Assembly (NCBI GenBank): GCA_029858345.1
Contig: JAOUFG010000012.1
Location: 1-40,882 of the forward strand
Reading direction: 5' to 3'
From: Phycisphaerae bacterium
GTDB taxonomy: Bacteria; Planctomycetota; Phycisphaerae; Sedimentisphaerales; Anaerohalosphaeraceae
DNA length: 40,882 bases
Part shown: positions 8,620-16,236 of the stretch, one piece after another
How positions within the stretch are numbered: position 1 is the stretch's first letter
Layout: each line of letters begins with the position of its first letter
The notes under the pieces: generated by a model
Seen by the model: the letters and a program-made list of their open reading frames with translations, nothing else
Told to the model about the DNA's origin: nothing
The model's database searches: none
Program-made: the position numbers and the translations under genes

Positions 8620-8787
8620 ATGGCAAAGGCACAAAAAAGAGAATATATCTGGCTGGAATGCAAAGAGTGCGGCGAACGAAATTACCGTACGGAAGTGAAT
8701 GTCCAGGGCGGAACACCGAAATTTGAATTAAAAAAATACTGCAAACGGGAGCGAAAGCATACGGCGCATAAGATCCGCCGTAAATAA
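8620..8787 (+). CDS. rpmG: 50S ribosomal protein L33
   Basis: L33 has 55 residues from ATG 8620 (MAKAQKREYIWLEC), preceded by AGAGGT (8604-8609). L33 is a small protein near the E-site face of the 50S subunit. The zinc-type form normally has two CxxC pairs. Here the first is present (Cys14, Cys17), but the second is reduced to Cys41 with Glu at position 44 (YCKRERKH), so zinc binding is doubtful unless His47 or His50 substitutes. The position before tRNA-Trp and secE is common in bacteria. Confidence 0.96.
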   Translation: MAKAQKREYIWLECKECGERNYRTEVNVQGGTPKFELKKYCKRERKHTAHKIRRK

Positions 8788-8794
8788 CCGTCAC

Positions 8795-8867
8795 AGGTCA
8801 GTAGCTCAATTGGCAGAGCGTCGGTCTCCAAAACCGAAGGTTGCGGGTTCGATTCCCTCCTGACCTG
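8795..8867 (+). tRNA. tRNA-Trp(CCA)
   Basis: A 73-base cloverleaf with acceptor AGGTCAG (8795-8801) pairing with CTGACCT (8860-8866), anticodon stem TCGGT/ACCGA around CTCCAAA (anticodon CCA), and discriminator G (8867) as expected for tryptophan. The T stem GCGGG/CCCTC has one C-U mismatch. CCA is not encoded. It lies 7 bases after rpmG and is probably processed from the rpmG-secE transcript, a widespread arrangement. Confidence 0.96.
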
Positions 8868-8931
8868 TTTACGTTGGAGGCCTTCGGAGTCGTTTAACAA
8901 AACAACCAATCGAAGTGAAAGCAGCAACACT

Positions 8932-9318
8932 ATGAACTTGAAAATTTATAAACAGGGACAGGGAAAGAATTCGCGGCTGTGGACGGCGATGGTCCTGCTG
9001 GTGATCGTTGCCGCCGGCTGCTGGAGATTGCATTTGAAGCTTCAGGCGCAGGATAATGTGTGGCTGGAGACATTGGTGCCGGCGCTGATTTGCGCTGTTT
9101 TTGCGGCGGTTATTTACTGGGTGAGCAACCTTCCGCCGGTTGCGGATTTTCTGATTGCCGCCGAGGGCGAGATCAAGAAAGTCAGTTGGTCCAGCCGGAA
9201 AGAGATCGCCAACTCGACGATGATTGTTATTACCGTGGTGGCAATTTTGGCTACAGGGATTGGTCTGGTGGATCTGGGATTCCAGATTTTCTTCCGTCAA
9301 GTTGTAAATCTATACTAA
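8932..9318 (+). CDS. secE: Preprotein translocase subunit SecE
   Basis: SecE (128 residues) is the small clamp subunit of the SecYEG protein-export channel. Three hydrophobic segments are visible (about residues 17-33, 47-64 and 97-118), a long form like that of E. coli. The conserved amphipathic helix EIKKVSWSSRKEI precedes the last segment. There is no strong SD before the ATG. It sits in the usual secE-nusG pair after tRNA-Trp. Confidence 0.95.
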   Translation: MNLKIYKQGQGKNSRLWTAMVLLVIVAAGCWRLHLKLQAQDNVWLETLVPALICAVFAAVIYWVSNLPPVADFLIAAEGEIKKVSWSSRKEIANSTMIVITVVAILATGIGLVDLGFQIFFRQVVNLY

Positions 9319-9356
9319 ACTTTGATTCCCCAAACCCTTGGGAGGAATAAGTATTT

Positions 9357-9896
9357 ATGCAATGGTTCGTATTACGAGTTGCCTCGAATAAAGAAGAACA
9401 GGTCAGAGAGACACTGGCCCGTAAGATGCAGGTTGAAGCCGTGCAGGGTGTCGGCCGCATTGTTGTTCCCACGGAGCAGCTCAAACGGATTCGTGCCGGC
9501 AAACAGCGTGTCTTCAAACGTAAACTGTATCCGGGGTATGTCTTTATGGAGGTTGAGCCGAAAGAGGACGGCCGGGTTCCTGATGATCTCTGGTATATCA
9601 TCAAGGAAACGATGGGTGTGGGCGACTTTATCGGTACCGAAGGTGTTCCGACTCCGATGCGGGATACGGATGTTGCAAAAATGATGAAGGAAATCGAAAA
9701 ACCCGAAGAGACCCCGAATATTAAAATGGAGTTCGAGAAGGGCGATGTGGTCAAGATTCGCGAGGGCGCCTTTGAGAATTTTGAGGGTGTTGTGGACGCG
9801 ATTGACGGCGAGCGCGGTATGGTCCGCGTGATCGTGACGATTTTCGGCCGCAGCACCCCGCTTGATATTGAATACTGGCAGATTGAAAAAGTTTAA
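9357..9896 (+). CDS. nusG: Transcription termination/antitermination factor NusG
   Basis: NusG (179 residues) binds the RNA polymerase clamp, suppresses pausing, and links transcription to Rho or the ribosome. The N-terminal NGN domain begins MQWFVLRVASNKEEQVRETL and includes the typical KLYPGYVFMEVE. The C-terminal KOW domain contains KGDVVKIREGAFENFEGVV. GGGAGGA lies about 8 bases upstream of the ATG. It is the gene after secE, as in most bacteria. Confidence 0.98.
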   Translation: MQWFVLRVASNKEEQVRETLARKMQVEAVQGVGRIVVPTEQLKRIRAGKQRVFKRKLYPGYVFMEVEPKEDGRVPDDLWYIIKETMGVGDFIGTEGVPTPMRDTDVAKMMKEIEKPEETPNIKMEFEKGDVVKIREGAFENFEGVVDAIDGERGMVRVIVTIFGRSTPLDIEYWQIEKV

Positions 9897-9927
9897 AAGT
9901 TAAAAACTAAAATGTAAAATTAAGGAT

Positions 9928-9942
9928 TCGGCCTTTGGCCGA
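9928..9942 (+). repeat. Short hairpin before rplK
   Basis: TCGGCC-TTT-GGCCGA is a perfect 6-bp stem in the nusG-rplK spacer, 14 bases before the rplK start. No U-tract follows. It could be one of the dispersed hairpins seen in this genome or part of the rplK leader. Confidence 0.35.
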
Positions 9943-9956
9943 GGCGGGTTTAAAGA

Positions 9957-10382
9957 ATGGCAAAAGAAGTTACAGGGAAAATTAAATTACAGGCCCCGGG
10001 CGGACAGGCAACGCCGGCCCCGCCGATTGGTCCGGCGTTGGGCCAGCACGGCGTGAATATCGGTCAGTTCGTTCAGCAATTCAACGAGCGTACCAAAGAG
10101 CTGAACGGCATGACGGTTCCGGTCGAGATAACGGTCTATGGAGATCGGTCCTTTGAGTTCATTGTCAAAAGCCCGCCGGCGGCCGTACTGCTGAAGAAAG
10201 AGGCCGGTCTGGCCAAGGGCAGCGGTGTACCGAACAAGGAGAAAGTCGGCACCGTGACCAAGGCCCAGATCCGCAAGATATCCGAAACGAAGTTCAATGA
10301 CTTAAATGCATTCGATCTCGATCAGGCGGACCGCATCATCGAGGGGACCGCCCGCAGTATGGGGATCGAAGTCGAGGGATAG
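9957..10382 (+). CDS. rplK: 50S ribosomal protein L11
   Basis: L11 (141 residues) binds the GTPase-associated region of 23S rRNA and forms the stalk base with L10. The N-terminal proline-rich part ([20 protein letters not shown]) is where thiostrepton-type drugs bind, and the conserved prolines are present. The C-terminal rRNA-binding domain ends with [17 protein letters not shown]. It is followed by rplA, the usual L11-L1 pair, though the spacer here is 82 bases and contains a repeat. Confidence 0.98.
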   Translation: MAKEVTGKIKLQAPGGQATPAPPIGPALGQHGVNIGQFVQQFNERTKELNGMTVPVEITVYGDRSFEFIVKSPPAAVLLKKEAGLAKGSGVPNKEKVGTVTKAQIRKISETKFNDLNAFDLDQADRIIEGTARSMGIEVEG

Positions 10383-10420
10383 TTTTTAGTTCGTAGTTTT
10401 TAATGCTGACCACGGCGTAG
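10381..10420 (+). repeat. Spacer repeat, copy 1 (rplK-rplA)
   Basis: The 18-mer AGTTTTTAGTTCGTAGTT (10381-10398, starting inside the rplK stop codon) and the 9-mer ACGGCGTAG (10412-10420) both recur in the same order in the rplJ-rplL spacer. The shared order suggests copies of one small extragenic element. No coding potential is seen. Confidence 0.55.
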
Positions 10421-10464
10421 CAGTGGGAGCGAAAATGTATAGATTTTATTTCGCGAGGTAAATT

Positions 10465-11154
10465 ATGAAAAAAAGAAGCAAGCGTTACAGTGCGGATGCC
10501 CAAAAGGCCGGCGATGAATTGCTGCCGTTGGCGGATGCCGTGAAAAAGGTCAAGACATTCGGCTCGACCAAGTTTGACCAGACCGTTGAGTGCGTGATGC
10601 ATTTGGGAATCGATGCCAAGCAGGCCGACCAAATGATCCGCGGAGCGATTTCACTTCCCAACGGCATCGGAAAGGCCCGCAAGGTCATTGCATTCTGTGA
10701 GGATTCTGATGCAGACGCGGCCAAGGCCGCCGGGGCGATTGAGGCCGGTTGCGACGACCTGATCAAGAAGGTTTCAGACGGCTGGATGGATTTTGATGTG
10801 GCGATCGCATCCCCCAAGGTGATGGGCAAAGCCGGAAAATTGGGTCGTGTTTTGGGGCCGCAGGGTAAAATGCCTTCGCCGAAAAACGGTACGGTGACGC
10901 CGGATGTGGTGACAGCCGTTAAAGAGTTTGCCGCCGGCAAGGTCGAATTCCGTAACGATTCCGGAGGCAATATTCATGCGGTGGTCGGCAAACTCAGTTT
11001 TGATGAAGGTAAGCTTCAGGAGAATGCACAGGCGTTTATCGATCATATCAAACGATTGAAACCGCAGTCGTTGAAGGGAACCTATATCAAAAAGATCTGC
11101 CTGACAGCGACCATGAGTCCGAGCGTTCTCGTTGATCTGTCTGTTGCATTGTAG
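10465..11154 (+). CDS. rplA: 50S ribosomal protein L1
   Basis: L1 (229 residues) forms the mobile stalk by the E site and in many bacteria represses its own operon by binding the leader mRNA. Conserved segments include GKLGRVLGPQGKMPSPKNGTV and KVEFRNDSGGNIHAVVGKLSF. The start MKKRSKRY follows a CGAGGTAA SD. It is of usual length. No obvious copy of the L1 rRNA site was recognised in the rplK leader. Confidence 0.98.
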   Translation: MKKRSKRYSADAQKAGDELLPLADAVKKVKTFGSTKFDQTVECVMHLGIDAKQADQMIRGAISLPNGIGKARKVIAFCEDSDADAAKAAGAIEAGCDDLIKKVSDGWMDFDVAIASPKVMGKAGKLGRVLGPQGKMPSPKNGTVTPDVVTAVKEFAAGKVEFRNDSGGNIHAVVGKLSFDEGKLQENAQAFIDHIKRLKPQSLKGTYIKKICLTATMSPSVLVDLSVAL

Positions 11155-11198
11155 AAGAAACCCAAGCCGACACGGCTTTCAGATAAAAAGGTGGGATT

Positions 11199-11729
11199 AT
11201 GAGTTATTTTGTAAAAAATTTAGTTCGGGACGAATACGAAAAGAAATTTGACGGCGTCAAAGAGTTTGTCGTGGTTAATATGACAGGGATCAGCGGTGTT
11301 GACAACAACATCCTGCGCGGTGAACTGAAGAAAAAGGGAATTCGCATGACGGTTGTCAAAAATTCCCTGATGCGTCTGGCCCTGCAGAAGATGGAGATGG
11401 ATGGGGCCTGCTCTATTTTTGAGTCGGGCCCGTGCACGATTGCCTACGGCGGCGACAGCGTTGTTGATGTTGCCAAAGAACTTGTCGGCTGGGCCAAGAA
11501 GATCAAAGCGATGGAGTTCCGGGGTGCTTTTGTTGACGGTGTTGCGATGGACAGCGAAGGCGCCAAGGCCCTTTCGAAGATGCCTACCCGGGCAGAACTG
11601 CAGGGGCAGGTTGCGCAGCTTGTTCTTAGCCCCGGTTCCAATCTGGCCGGCGCCCTGCTTGGACCGGGCGGCGTGATCGCCGGATGTGTCAAGAGTTTGA
11701 TCGAAAATCTCGAAAAAGACGCAGCGTAA
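11199..11729 (+). CDS. rplJ: 50S ribosomal protein L10
   Basis: L10 (176 residues) anchors L7/L12 dimers to the stalk base. The N-terminal RNA-binding part contains VVVNMTGISGVDNNILRGEL and IRMTVVKNSLMRLAL; the C-terminal helix that binds L7/L12 ends SLIENLEKDAA. An SD, AAAGGTGGG, lies just before the ATG. The 123-base spacer to rplL is longer than usual and carries a repeat and two small hairpins. Confidence 0.97.
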   Translation: MSYFVKNLVRDEYEKKFDGVKEFVVVNMTGISGVDNNILRGELKKKGIRMTVVKNSLMRLALQKMEMDGACSIFESGPCTIAYGGDSVVDVAKELVGWAKKIKAMEFRGAFVDGVAMDSEGAKALSKMPTRAELQGQVAQLVLSPGSNLAGALLGPGGVIAGCVKSLIENLEKDAA

Positions 11730-11738
11730 TTAGTTTTA

Positions 11739-11816
11739 AGTTTTTAGTTCGTAGTTAATGAGAGAATGTAGTTGTTTCGGGGTTGCCCCGGCGGGTTAAA
11801 CGGACGGCGTAGTCCG
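11739..11816 (+). repeat. Spacer repeat, copy 2 (rplJ-rplL), with two hairpins
   Basis: It repeats the 18-mer AGTTTTTAGTTCGTAGTT (11739-11756) and the 9-mer ACGGCGTAG (11804-11812) found after rplK. Two hairpins are added: CGGGG-TTG-CCCCG (11778-11790) and CGGAC-GGCGTA-GTCCG (11801-11816). No U-tract follows either, so full termination is unlikely. They might tune the L10:L7/L12 ratio, but a passive repeat is equally possible. Confidence 0.5.
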
Positions 11817-11852
11817 GCTACCGCGAAACACAAAGAGTTATAGGAGTTCATA

Positions 11853-12254
11853 ATGTCGGAAGAAAAAACATTTAGCGAAGTAACCAAGGAACTGGGCGAT
11901 AAGATCGTTGCCCTGACACTGATGCAGGCCAAGGAATTGGCGGATTATCTCAAAGATGTACACGGTATCGAGCCGGCTGCCGGTGGCGCCGTAATGGTTG
12001 CAGGTCCTGCGGCCGGCGGCGGCGAAGCGGTTGCTGAAGAGAAAACCAGCTTCAACGTGATTCTCAAAGAAATCGGCGACAAGAAGATCCAGGTGATCAA
12101 AGAAGTCCGCGCCCTGACCGGTTTGGGCCTCAAGGAAGCCAAGGACGTTGTCGACGGCGCTCCGAAGGCTGTCAAGGAAAACGTCAGCAAGGAAGAAGCC
12201 GAAGAAGCCAGAGCGGCACTTGAAGCGGCCGGTGCGGTTGTTGCCGTTGAGTAA
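11853..12254 (+). CDS. rplL: 50S ribosomal protein L7/L12
   Basis: L7/L12 (133 residues) is the multi-copy flexible stalk protein that recruits and stimulates translational GTPases. The N-terminal dimerisation domain (about 1-40) is followed by an Ala/Gly-rich hinge ([19 protein letters not shown]) and the C-terminal factor-binding domain with [19 protein letters not shown]-type sequence. TAGGAG lies upstream of the ATG. The hinge makes it slightly longer than the usual 120-130 residues. Confidence 0.98.
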   Translation: MSEEKTFSEVTKELGDKIVALTLMQAKELADYLKDVHGIEPAAGGAVMVAGPAAGGGEAVAEEKTSFNVILKEIGDKKIQVIKEVRALTGLGLKEAKDVVDGAPKAVKENVSKEEAEEARAALEAAGAVVAVE

Positions 12255-12285
12255 TTTGGGTGCGATGTCCATAACCCGATTGACG

Positions 12286-12363
12286 ACTCTGTTTGACGTC
12301 AGGCGATAGAGAAGGCGAAGGGACATTCTTGTCCGTTGGCCTTTTGAAAGCGTCAAACAGGGT
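12286..12363 (+). promoter_or_regulatory. Large stem-loop between rplL and rpoB
   Basis: ACTCTGTTTGACG (12286-12298) pairs with CGTCAAACAGGGT (12351-12363) over 13 bp with a single G-U pair. Inside are a second stem AAGGC/GCCTT (12312-12316 with 12339-12343) and a terminal hairpin GGACA-TTCT-TGTCC (12321-12334). A run of A, not T, follows, so it is not a standard terminator. In E. coli the same spacer holds an attenuator and an RNase III site; a similar role here is inference from position and stem length. Confidence 0.6.
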
Positions 12364-12398
12364 AAAAAAAGAAACATGTCTTAATGGAGACAGGCCGA

Positions 12399-15300
12399 AT
12401 GAAATCACGTACCATCCGGAATTTCGGTAAGATCGATGATGCGATAGAAGTGCCGGACCTGATCGAGGTGCAGCTTGCAAGCTACAGCCGGTTTCTCCAG
12501 GCCGATGCGCCTTTTACTAAACGTAAAGACGCCGGGCTGGAAGCGCTGTTCCGGGAGATATTTCCCATTGTCAGTTATGACAAGACGATGGAGCTGGAGT
12601 ATATCGGGTATGAACTGGAGAACCCCCGCTATACGCTTGAGCAGTGCCGCGAACTTCGTCTGACCTACGGCTATCCGTTAAAAGTGCATTGCCGTCTGAA
12701 ACGGCAGGATGCCGATGATATCGCCGAACAGGCAATCTATCTGGGTGAAATTCCCATCATGATCGGCGGCGGCGAATTTATCATTAACGGTGCTGAACGT
12801 GTGATCGTCAATCAGCTTCATCGCAGTCCGGGTGTGGACTTTGTGATTGACAGTAAAGACGGGGACCGCGTCCTTCACGGCGCCCGGATTATTCCGGAAC
12901 GCGGTAGTTGGATCGAGATGACCGTAACCAAGAAAGACGTTCTGGTCATTCGGATCGATCAGTCGAGCAAGATTCCGGCGACCACTTTTTTGCGGGCAAT
13001 GGATGAAAAGTACGGCAAGACCGAAGACTTGATCCGGCGTTTTTACGAAACCAAATCCGTCAAGGTCAAGAAACTGGAGCCGACGATGTGGTCGGTGGGT
13101 CCGGTTGTCGATACCGAAACCGGTGAGATTCTGGTCGAGGCCGGCGGTCAGATCGGCGATGCGGTGGCTTCGATCCAGGCCAGTAAGCTGGATGCAGTGG
13201 AAGTTGTCGCCAATGTTACCGACGTGTTGGTGCTGAACACGCTGGCTGAGGATAAAACCGACAGTCACGAAGAGGCCCTGATGAAGATCTACTCGCGGCT
13301 GCGTCCGGGCAACCCGGCTCAGGCGGAAAAGGCGAAAGTTCTCTTTGAAGAAAAGTTTTATGACACCAATCGGTACCGTTTGGGCGGTGTCGGGCGTTTT
13401 CGTCTGAACCGGAAGTTCGGAACCGATGTGGATCTGGGCGAGATGGCGCTGCGTTCGGAAGACTTCATGCATACGATGAAGTATATCCTGATGCTTCGGA
13501 ATAATCAGGGCGAAATCGATGATATTGACCATTTGGGCAACCGCCGCCTGCGGACGATTGATGAACTGGCGGCCGGCGAGATTCGCAAGGGCCTGCTGAA
13601 CCCCCGCCCCACCGTACAGGAGCGGATGAGTATGAAAGCTCCTGAGGATATTGCCCGTGTGGCCGACCTGGTCAACAGCAAGAGCGTTTCCTCCAGCATC
13701 GACTTTTTCTTCGGCCGCGGCGAGTTGAGCCAGGTGGTGGACCAGACCAATGCCCTGAGCCAGTTGACGCATGAGCGTCGATTGAGCGCATTGGGGCCGG
13801 GCGGTCTGAACCGTAAACGTGCCGGGTTTGAAGTGCGTGACGTGCATATCAGCCACTACGGCCGTGTGTGTCCGATTGAGACACCGGAAGGCACGAACAT
13901 CGGGCTGATTGTTTCATTGGGTATTTTCTCCAAAGTCGATGAGTACGGCTTCCTGATTACACCGTATCGGAAGGTAAAAAACAAAAAGCTGGTCGATGAA
14001 ATCGTGTATCTGCGTGCTGATGAAGAAATGAAGGCCATCTTTGCTCCGCCGAGCATGGTGGATACCGAAAAAAACGAGCTCCGCAAGGGTTTGATATTGG
14101 CACGCAAGGAAGGCGACCTGACCCAATGTGACAGCAGCGAGGTCAGCTATGTGGACGTTTCTCCGCGGCAGACCGTGGGTGTTTCGGCGGCGTTGATTCC
14201 GTTCCTGGAGCATGACGATGCCAACCGTGCCTTGATGGGCTCCAACATGCAGCGTCAGGCGGTGCCTCTGCTGAATACCGAGGTTCCGCTGGTGGGAACG
14301 GGCATGGAAGAGGAAGTGGCCAAGAACTCCAGTATGGTTGTCAAGGCCCACAGCTCGGGCATCGTGACCGCTGCGGATGCGAAACACATTGTGATTGACA
14401 AAACGGATGTGTATCCGCTGGAGAAGTTTATCGGGCTGAACGAACGGACCTGTCTGAATCAAAAACCGATTGTTGAATTGGGACAGAAGGTCAAGAAAGG
14501 CCAAATCATCGCCGATGGCGGCGGCACCAGGCAGGGTTGTTTGGCCTTGGGCCGGAATGTGCTGGTGGCATTTGTTCCGTTTGACGGCTATAATTTTGAG
14601 GATGCGATTTTGATCAGCGAGAAACTGGTGAAAGAAGATGCGTTCACCAGCATCCATATTGATGAATTCAGCGTTGAAGTTCGTGAAACAAAGCTCGGAC
14701 GCGAGGAATTCACCCGCGATATCCCGAATGTCAGCGAAAAGGCCCTGCGGAACCTTGATGAGTACGGCATTGTCCGTGAGGGAACGCGAGTCGGCCCGGA
14801 TGATATTCTCGTGGGCAAGGTTTCTCCCAAGAGCAAGACCGAACTGACGCCGGAAGAAAAACTCCTTCATGCGATTTTTGGACGAGCCGGCGAGGATGTC
14901 AAAAATGATTCGCTGGAAGTGCCCAGCGGTTATGAGGGCGTAGTCATTAAGACCCGTCACTTCAAACGCCGTGCGGCGGAAACAGATGAGCAGCGAAAGG
15001 CGCTGAAAGAGAAGATGCGCAAAGTCGATGCGGAGATGGTCGCCAAGGAATGCGATGTGTTCCGGCAGATGATGGACGCGATTCACAGCCGCCTTGGAAT
15101 CGAGGTGGTGGACCCGAATACGCGACAGAAAGTCGGCGCCAGCGACGACAATGACGTTCTCTACGAACAGATCGAAGCGTTCGATATTAACTGGGTCAAG
15201 CCGGCCAAGGTTCGCCCCGATGCTCAACTGATTGTCGATGCGTACTGGCCCAAGATCGAAGCCCTGCAGGAAGAGAAAAAACAGCAATTGGATTCCATGA

Positions 15301-16154
15301 AGCATGGTGACGAACTGCCCAGCGGTGTTCTTGAGATGGTCAAGATCTATGTCGCAACCAAACGCACCCTGTCGATCGGCGACAAGATGGCCGGTCGTCA
15401 CGGAAACAAGGGCGTGATTGCCAAAATCATGCCGGTCGAAGACATGCCGTTCCTTGAAGACGGCACCCCGGTTGATATTTGTCTGAATCCGCTGGGTGTT
15501 CCGTCCCGTATGAACGTCGGTCAAATTCTTGAAACGCATCTCGGCTGGGCGGCCAAAGTACTCGGCTTTGACGCAGTAACGCCGGTCTTTGCCGGAGCGA
15601 CCGAAGAGGATATCTTCAATGTGACCGAAGAGGCGAACGCGTTTGTCCGTAACCGGATTCAGGACATTGAGAGCAAAAAGGAAGTGCCGCCGGCCCATGA
15701 GATTTATGCGGAGGTTCCGCCGAGTCTGAAGACCCGTATCTTTGACGGTCGCACGGGCGAGCCCTTCGACCAAACGGTAACCATTGGTTACATCTATATG
15801 ATGAAGCTGCATCACTTAGTGGATGATAAGATTCATGCCCGTTCGACCGGCCCATACAGTCTGATTACACAGCAGCCGCTGGGCGGAAAGGCCCGTACGG
15901 GCGGTCAGCGATTCGGTGAGATGGAAGTCTGGGCGCTGGAGGCATATGGCGCGGCCTATACCCTGCAGGAACTGCTGACGGTCAAGAGCGACGATGTTGA
16001 GGGCCGTACAAAAATCTATGAATCGATGGTGAAAGGCACCAATACACTGGAGGCCGGAACACCGATCTCCTTTGACGTGCTTTGCAACGAAATCCGCGGT
16101 TTGGGACTGAATATTCAGCTCGAAAAGAAGCGGATCGGTACGGCACCGATATAG
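12399..16154 (+). CDS. rpoB: RNA polymerase subunit beta
   Basis: RpoB (1251 residues from ATG 12399, which has GGAG at 12386-12389; an in-frame ATG at 12384 lacks a clear SD) forms one pincer of RNA polymerase and half of the active site. Conserved blocks are in order: [16 protein letters not shown]; the rifampicin region (about 440-465); [43 protein letters not shown] near the active centre; and the C-terminal clamp ending [11 protein letters not shown]. In the rifampicin region several usual residues differ (see findings). It is not fused to rpoC; 76 bases separate them. Confidence 0.99.
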   Translation: MKSRTIRNFGKIDDAIEVPDLIEVQLASYSRFLQADAPFTKRKDAGLEALFREIFPIVSYDKTMELEYIGYELENPRYTLEQCRELRLTYGYPLKVHCRLKRQDADDIAEQAIYLGEIPIMIGGGEFIINGAERVIVNQLHRSPGVDFVIDSKDGDRVLHGARIIPERGSWIEMTVTKKDVLVIRIDQSSKIPATTFLRAMDEKYGKTEDLIRRFYETKSVKVKKLEPTMWSVGPVVDTETGEILVEAGGQIGDAVASIQASKLDAVEVVANVTDVLVLNTLAEDKTDSHEEALMKIYSRLRPGNPAQAEKAKVLFEEKFYDTNRYRLGGVGRFRLNRKFGTDVDLGEMALRSEDFMHTMKYILMLRNNQGEIDDIDHLGNRRLRTIDELAAGEIRKGLLNPRPTVQERMSMKAPEDIARVADLVNSKSVSSSIDFFFGRGELSQVVDQTNALSQLTHERRLSALGPGGLNRKRAGFEVRDVHISHYGRVCPIETPEGTNIGLIVSLGIFSKVDEYGFLITPYRKVKNKKLVDEIVYLRADEEMKAIFAPPSMVDTEKNELRKGLILARKEGDLTQCDSSEVSYVDVSPRQTVGVSAALIPFLEHDDANRALMGSNMQRQAVPLLNTEVPLVGTGMEEEVAKNSSMVVKAHSSGIVTAADAKHIVIDKTDVYPLEKFIGLNERTCLNQKPIVELGQKVKKGQIIADGGGTRQGCLALGRNVLVAFVPFDGYNFEDAILISEKLVKEDAFTSIHIDEFSVEVRETKLGREEFTRDIPNVSEKALRNLDEYGIVREGTRVGPDDILVGKVSPKSKTELTPEEKLLHAIFGRAGEDVKNDSLEVPSGYEGVVIKTRHFKRRAAETDEQRKALKEKMRKVDAEMVAKECDVFRQMMDAIHSRLGIEVVDPNTRQKVGASDDNDVLYEQIEAFDINWVKPAKVRPDAQLIVDAYWPKIEALQEEKKQQLDSMKHGDELPSGVLEMVKIYVATKRTLSIGDKMAGRHGNKGVIAKIMPVEDMPFLEDGTPVDICLNPLGVPSRMNVGQILETHLGWAAKVLGFDAVTPVFAGATEEDIFNVTEEANAFVRNRIQDIESKKEVPPAHEIYAEVPPSLKTRIFDGRTGEPFDQTVTIGYIYMMKLHHLVDDKIHARSTGPYSLITQQPLGGKARTGGQRFGEMEVWALEAYGAAYTLQELLTVKSDDVEGRTKIYESMVKGTNTLEAGTPISFDVLCNEIRGLGLNIQLEKKRIGTAPI

Positions 16155-16236
16155 TGGTTAATTGGATTACAGGAGCGTTATAAACGCCCGCGATTGACGG
16201 GAAAAAGAGAGACGTTAAGTCGGAGTTGGTTTGAAC

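Noticed and set aside
12678-13856. Antisense open frame (392 codons) opposite the first part of rpoB
   Set aside because: Same reasons: a shadow frame with no independent evidence.
13914-15815. Long antisense open frame (633 codons) opposite rpoB
   Set aside because: It mirrors the codon structure of rpoB, has no SD-preceded start or recognisable domain, and lies wholly inside a certain gene.
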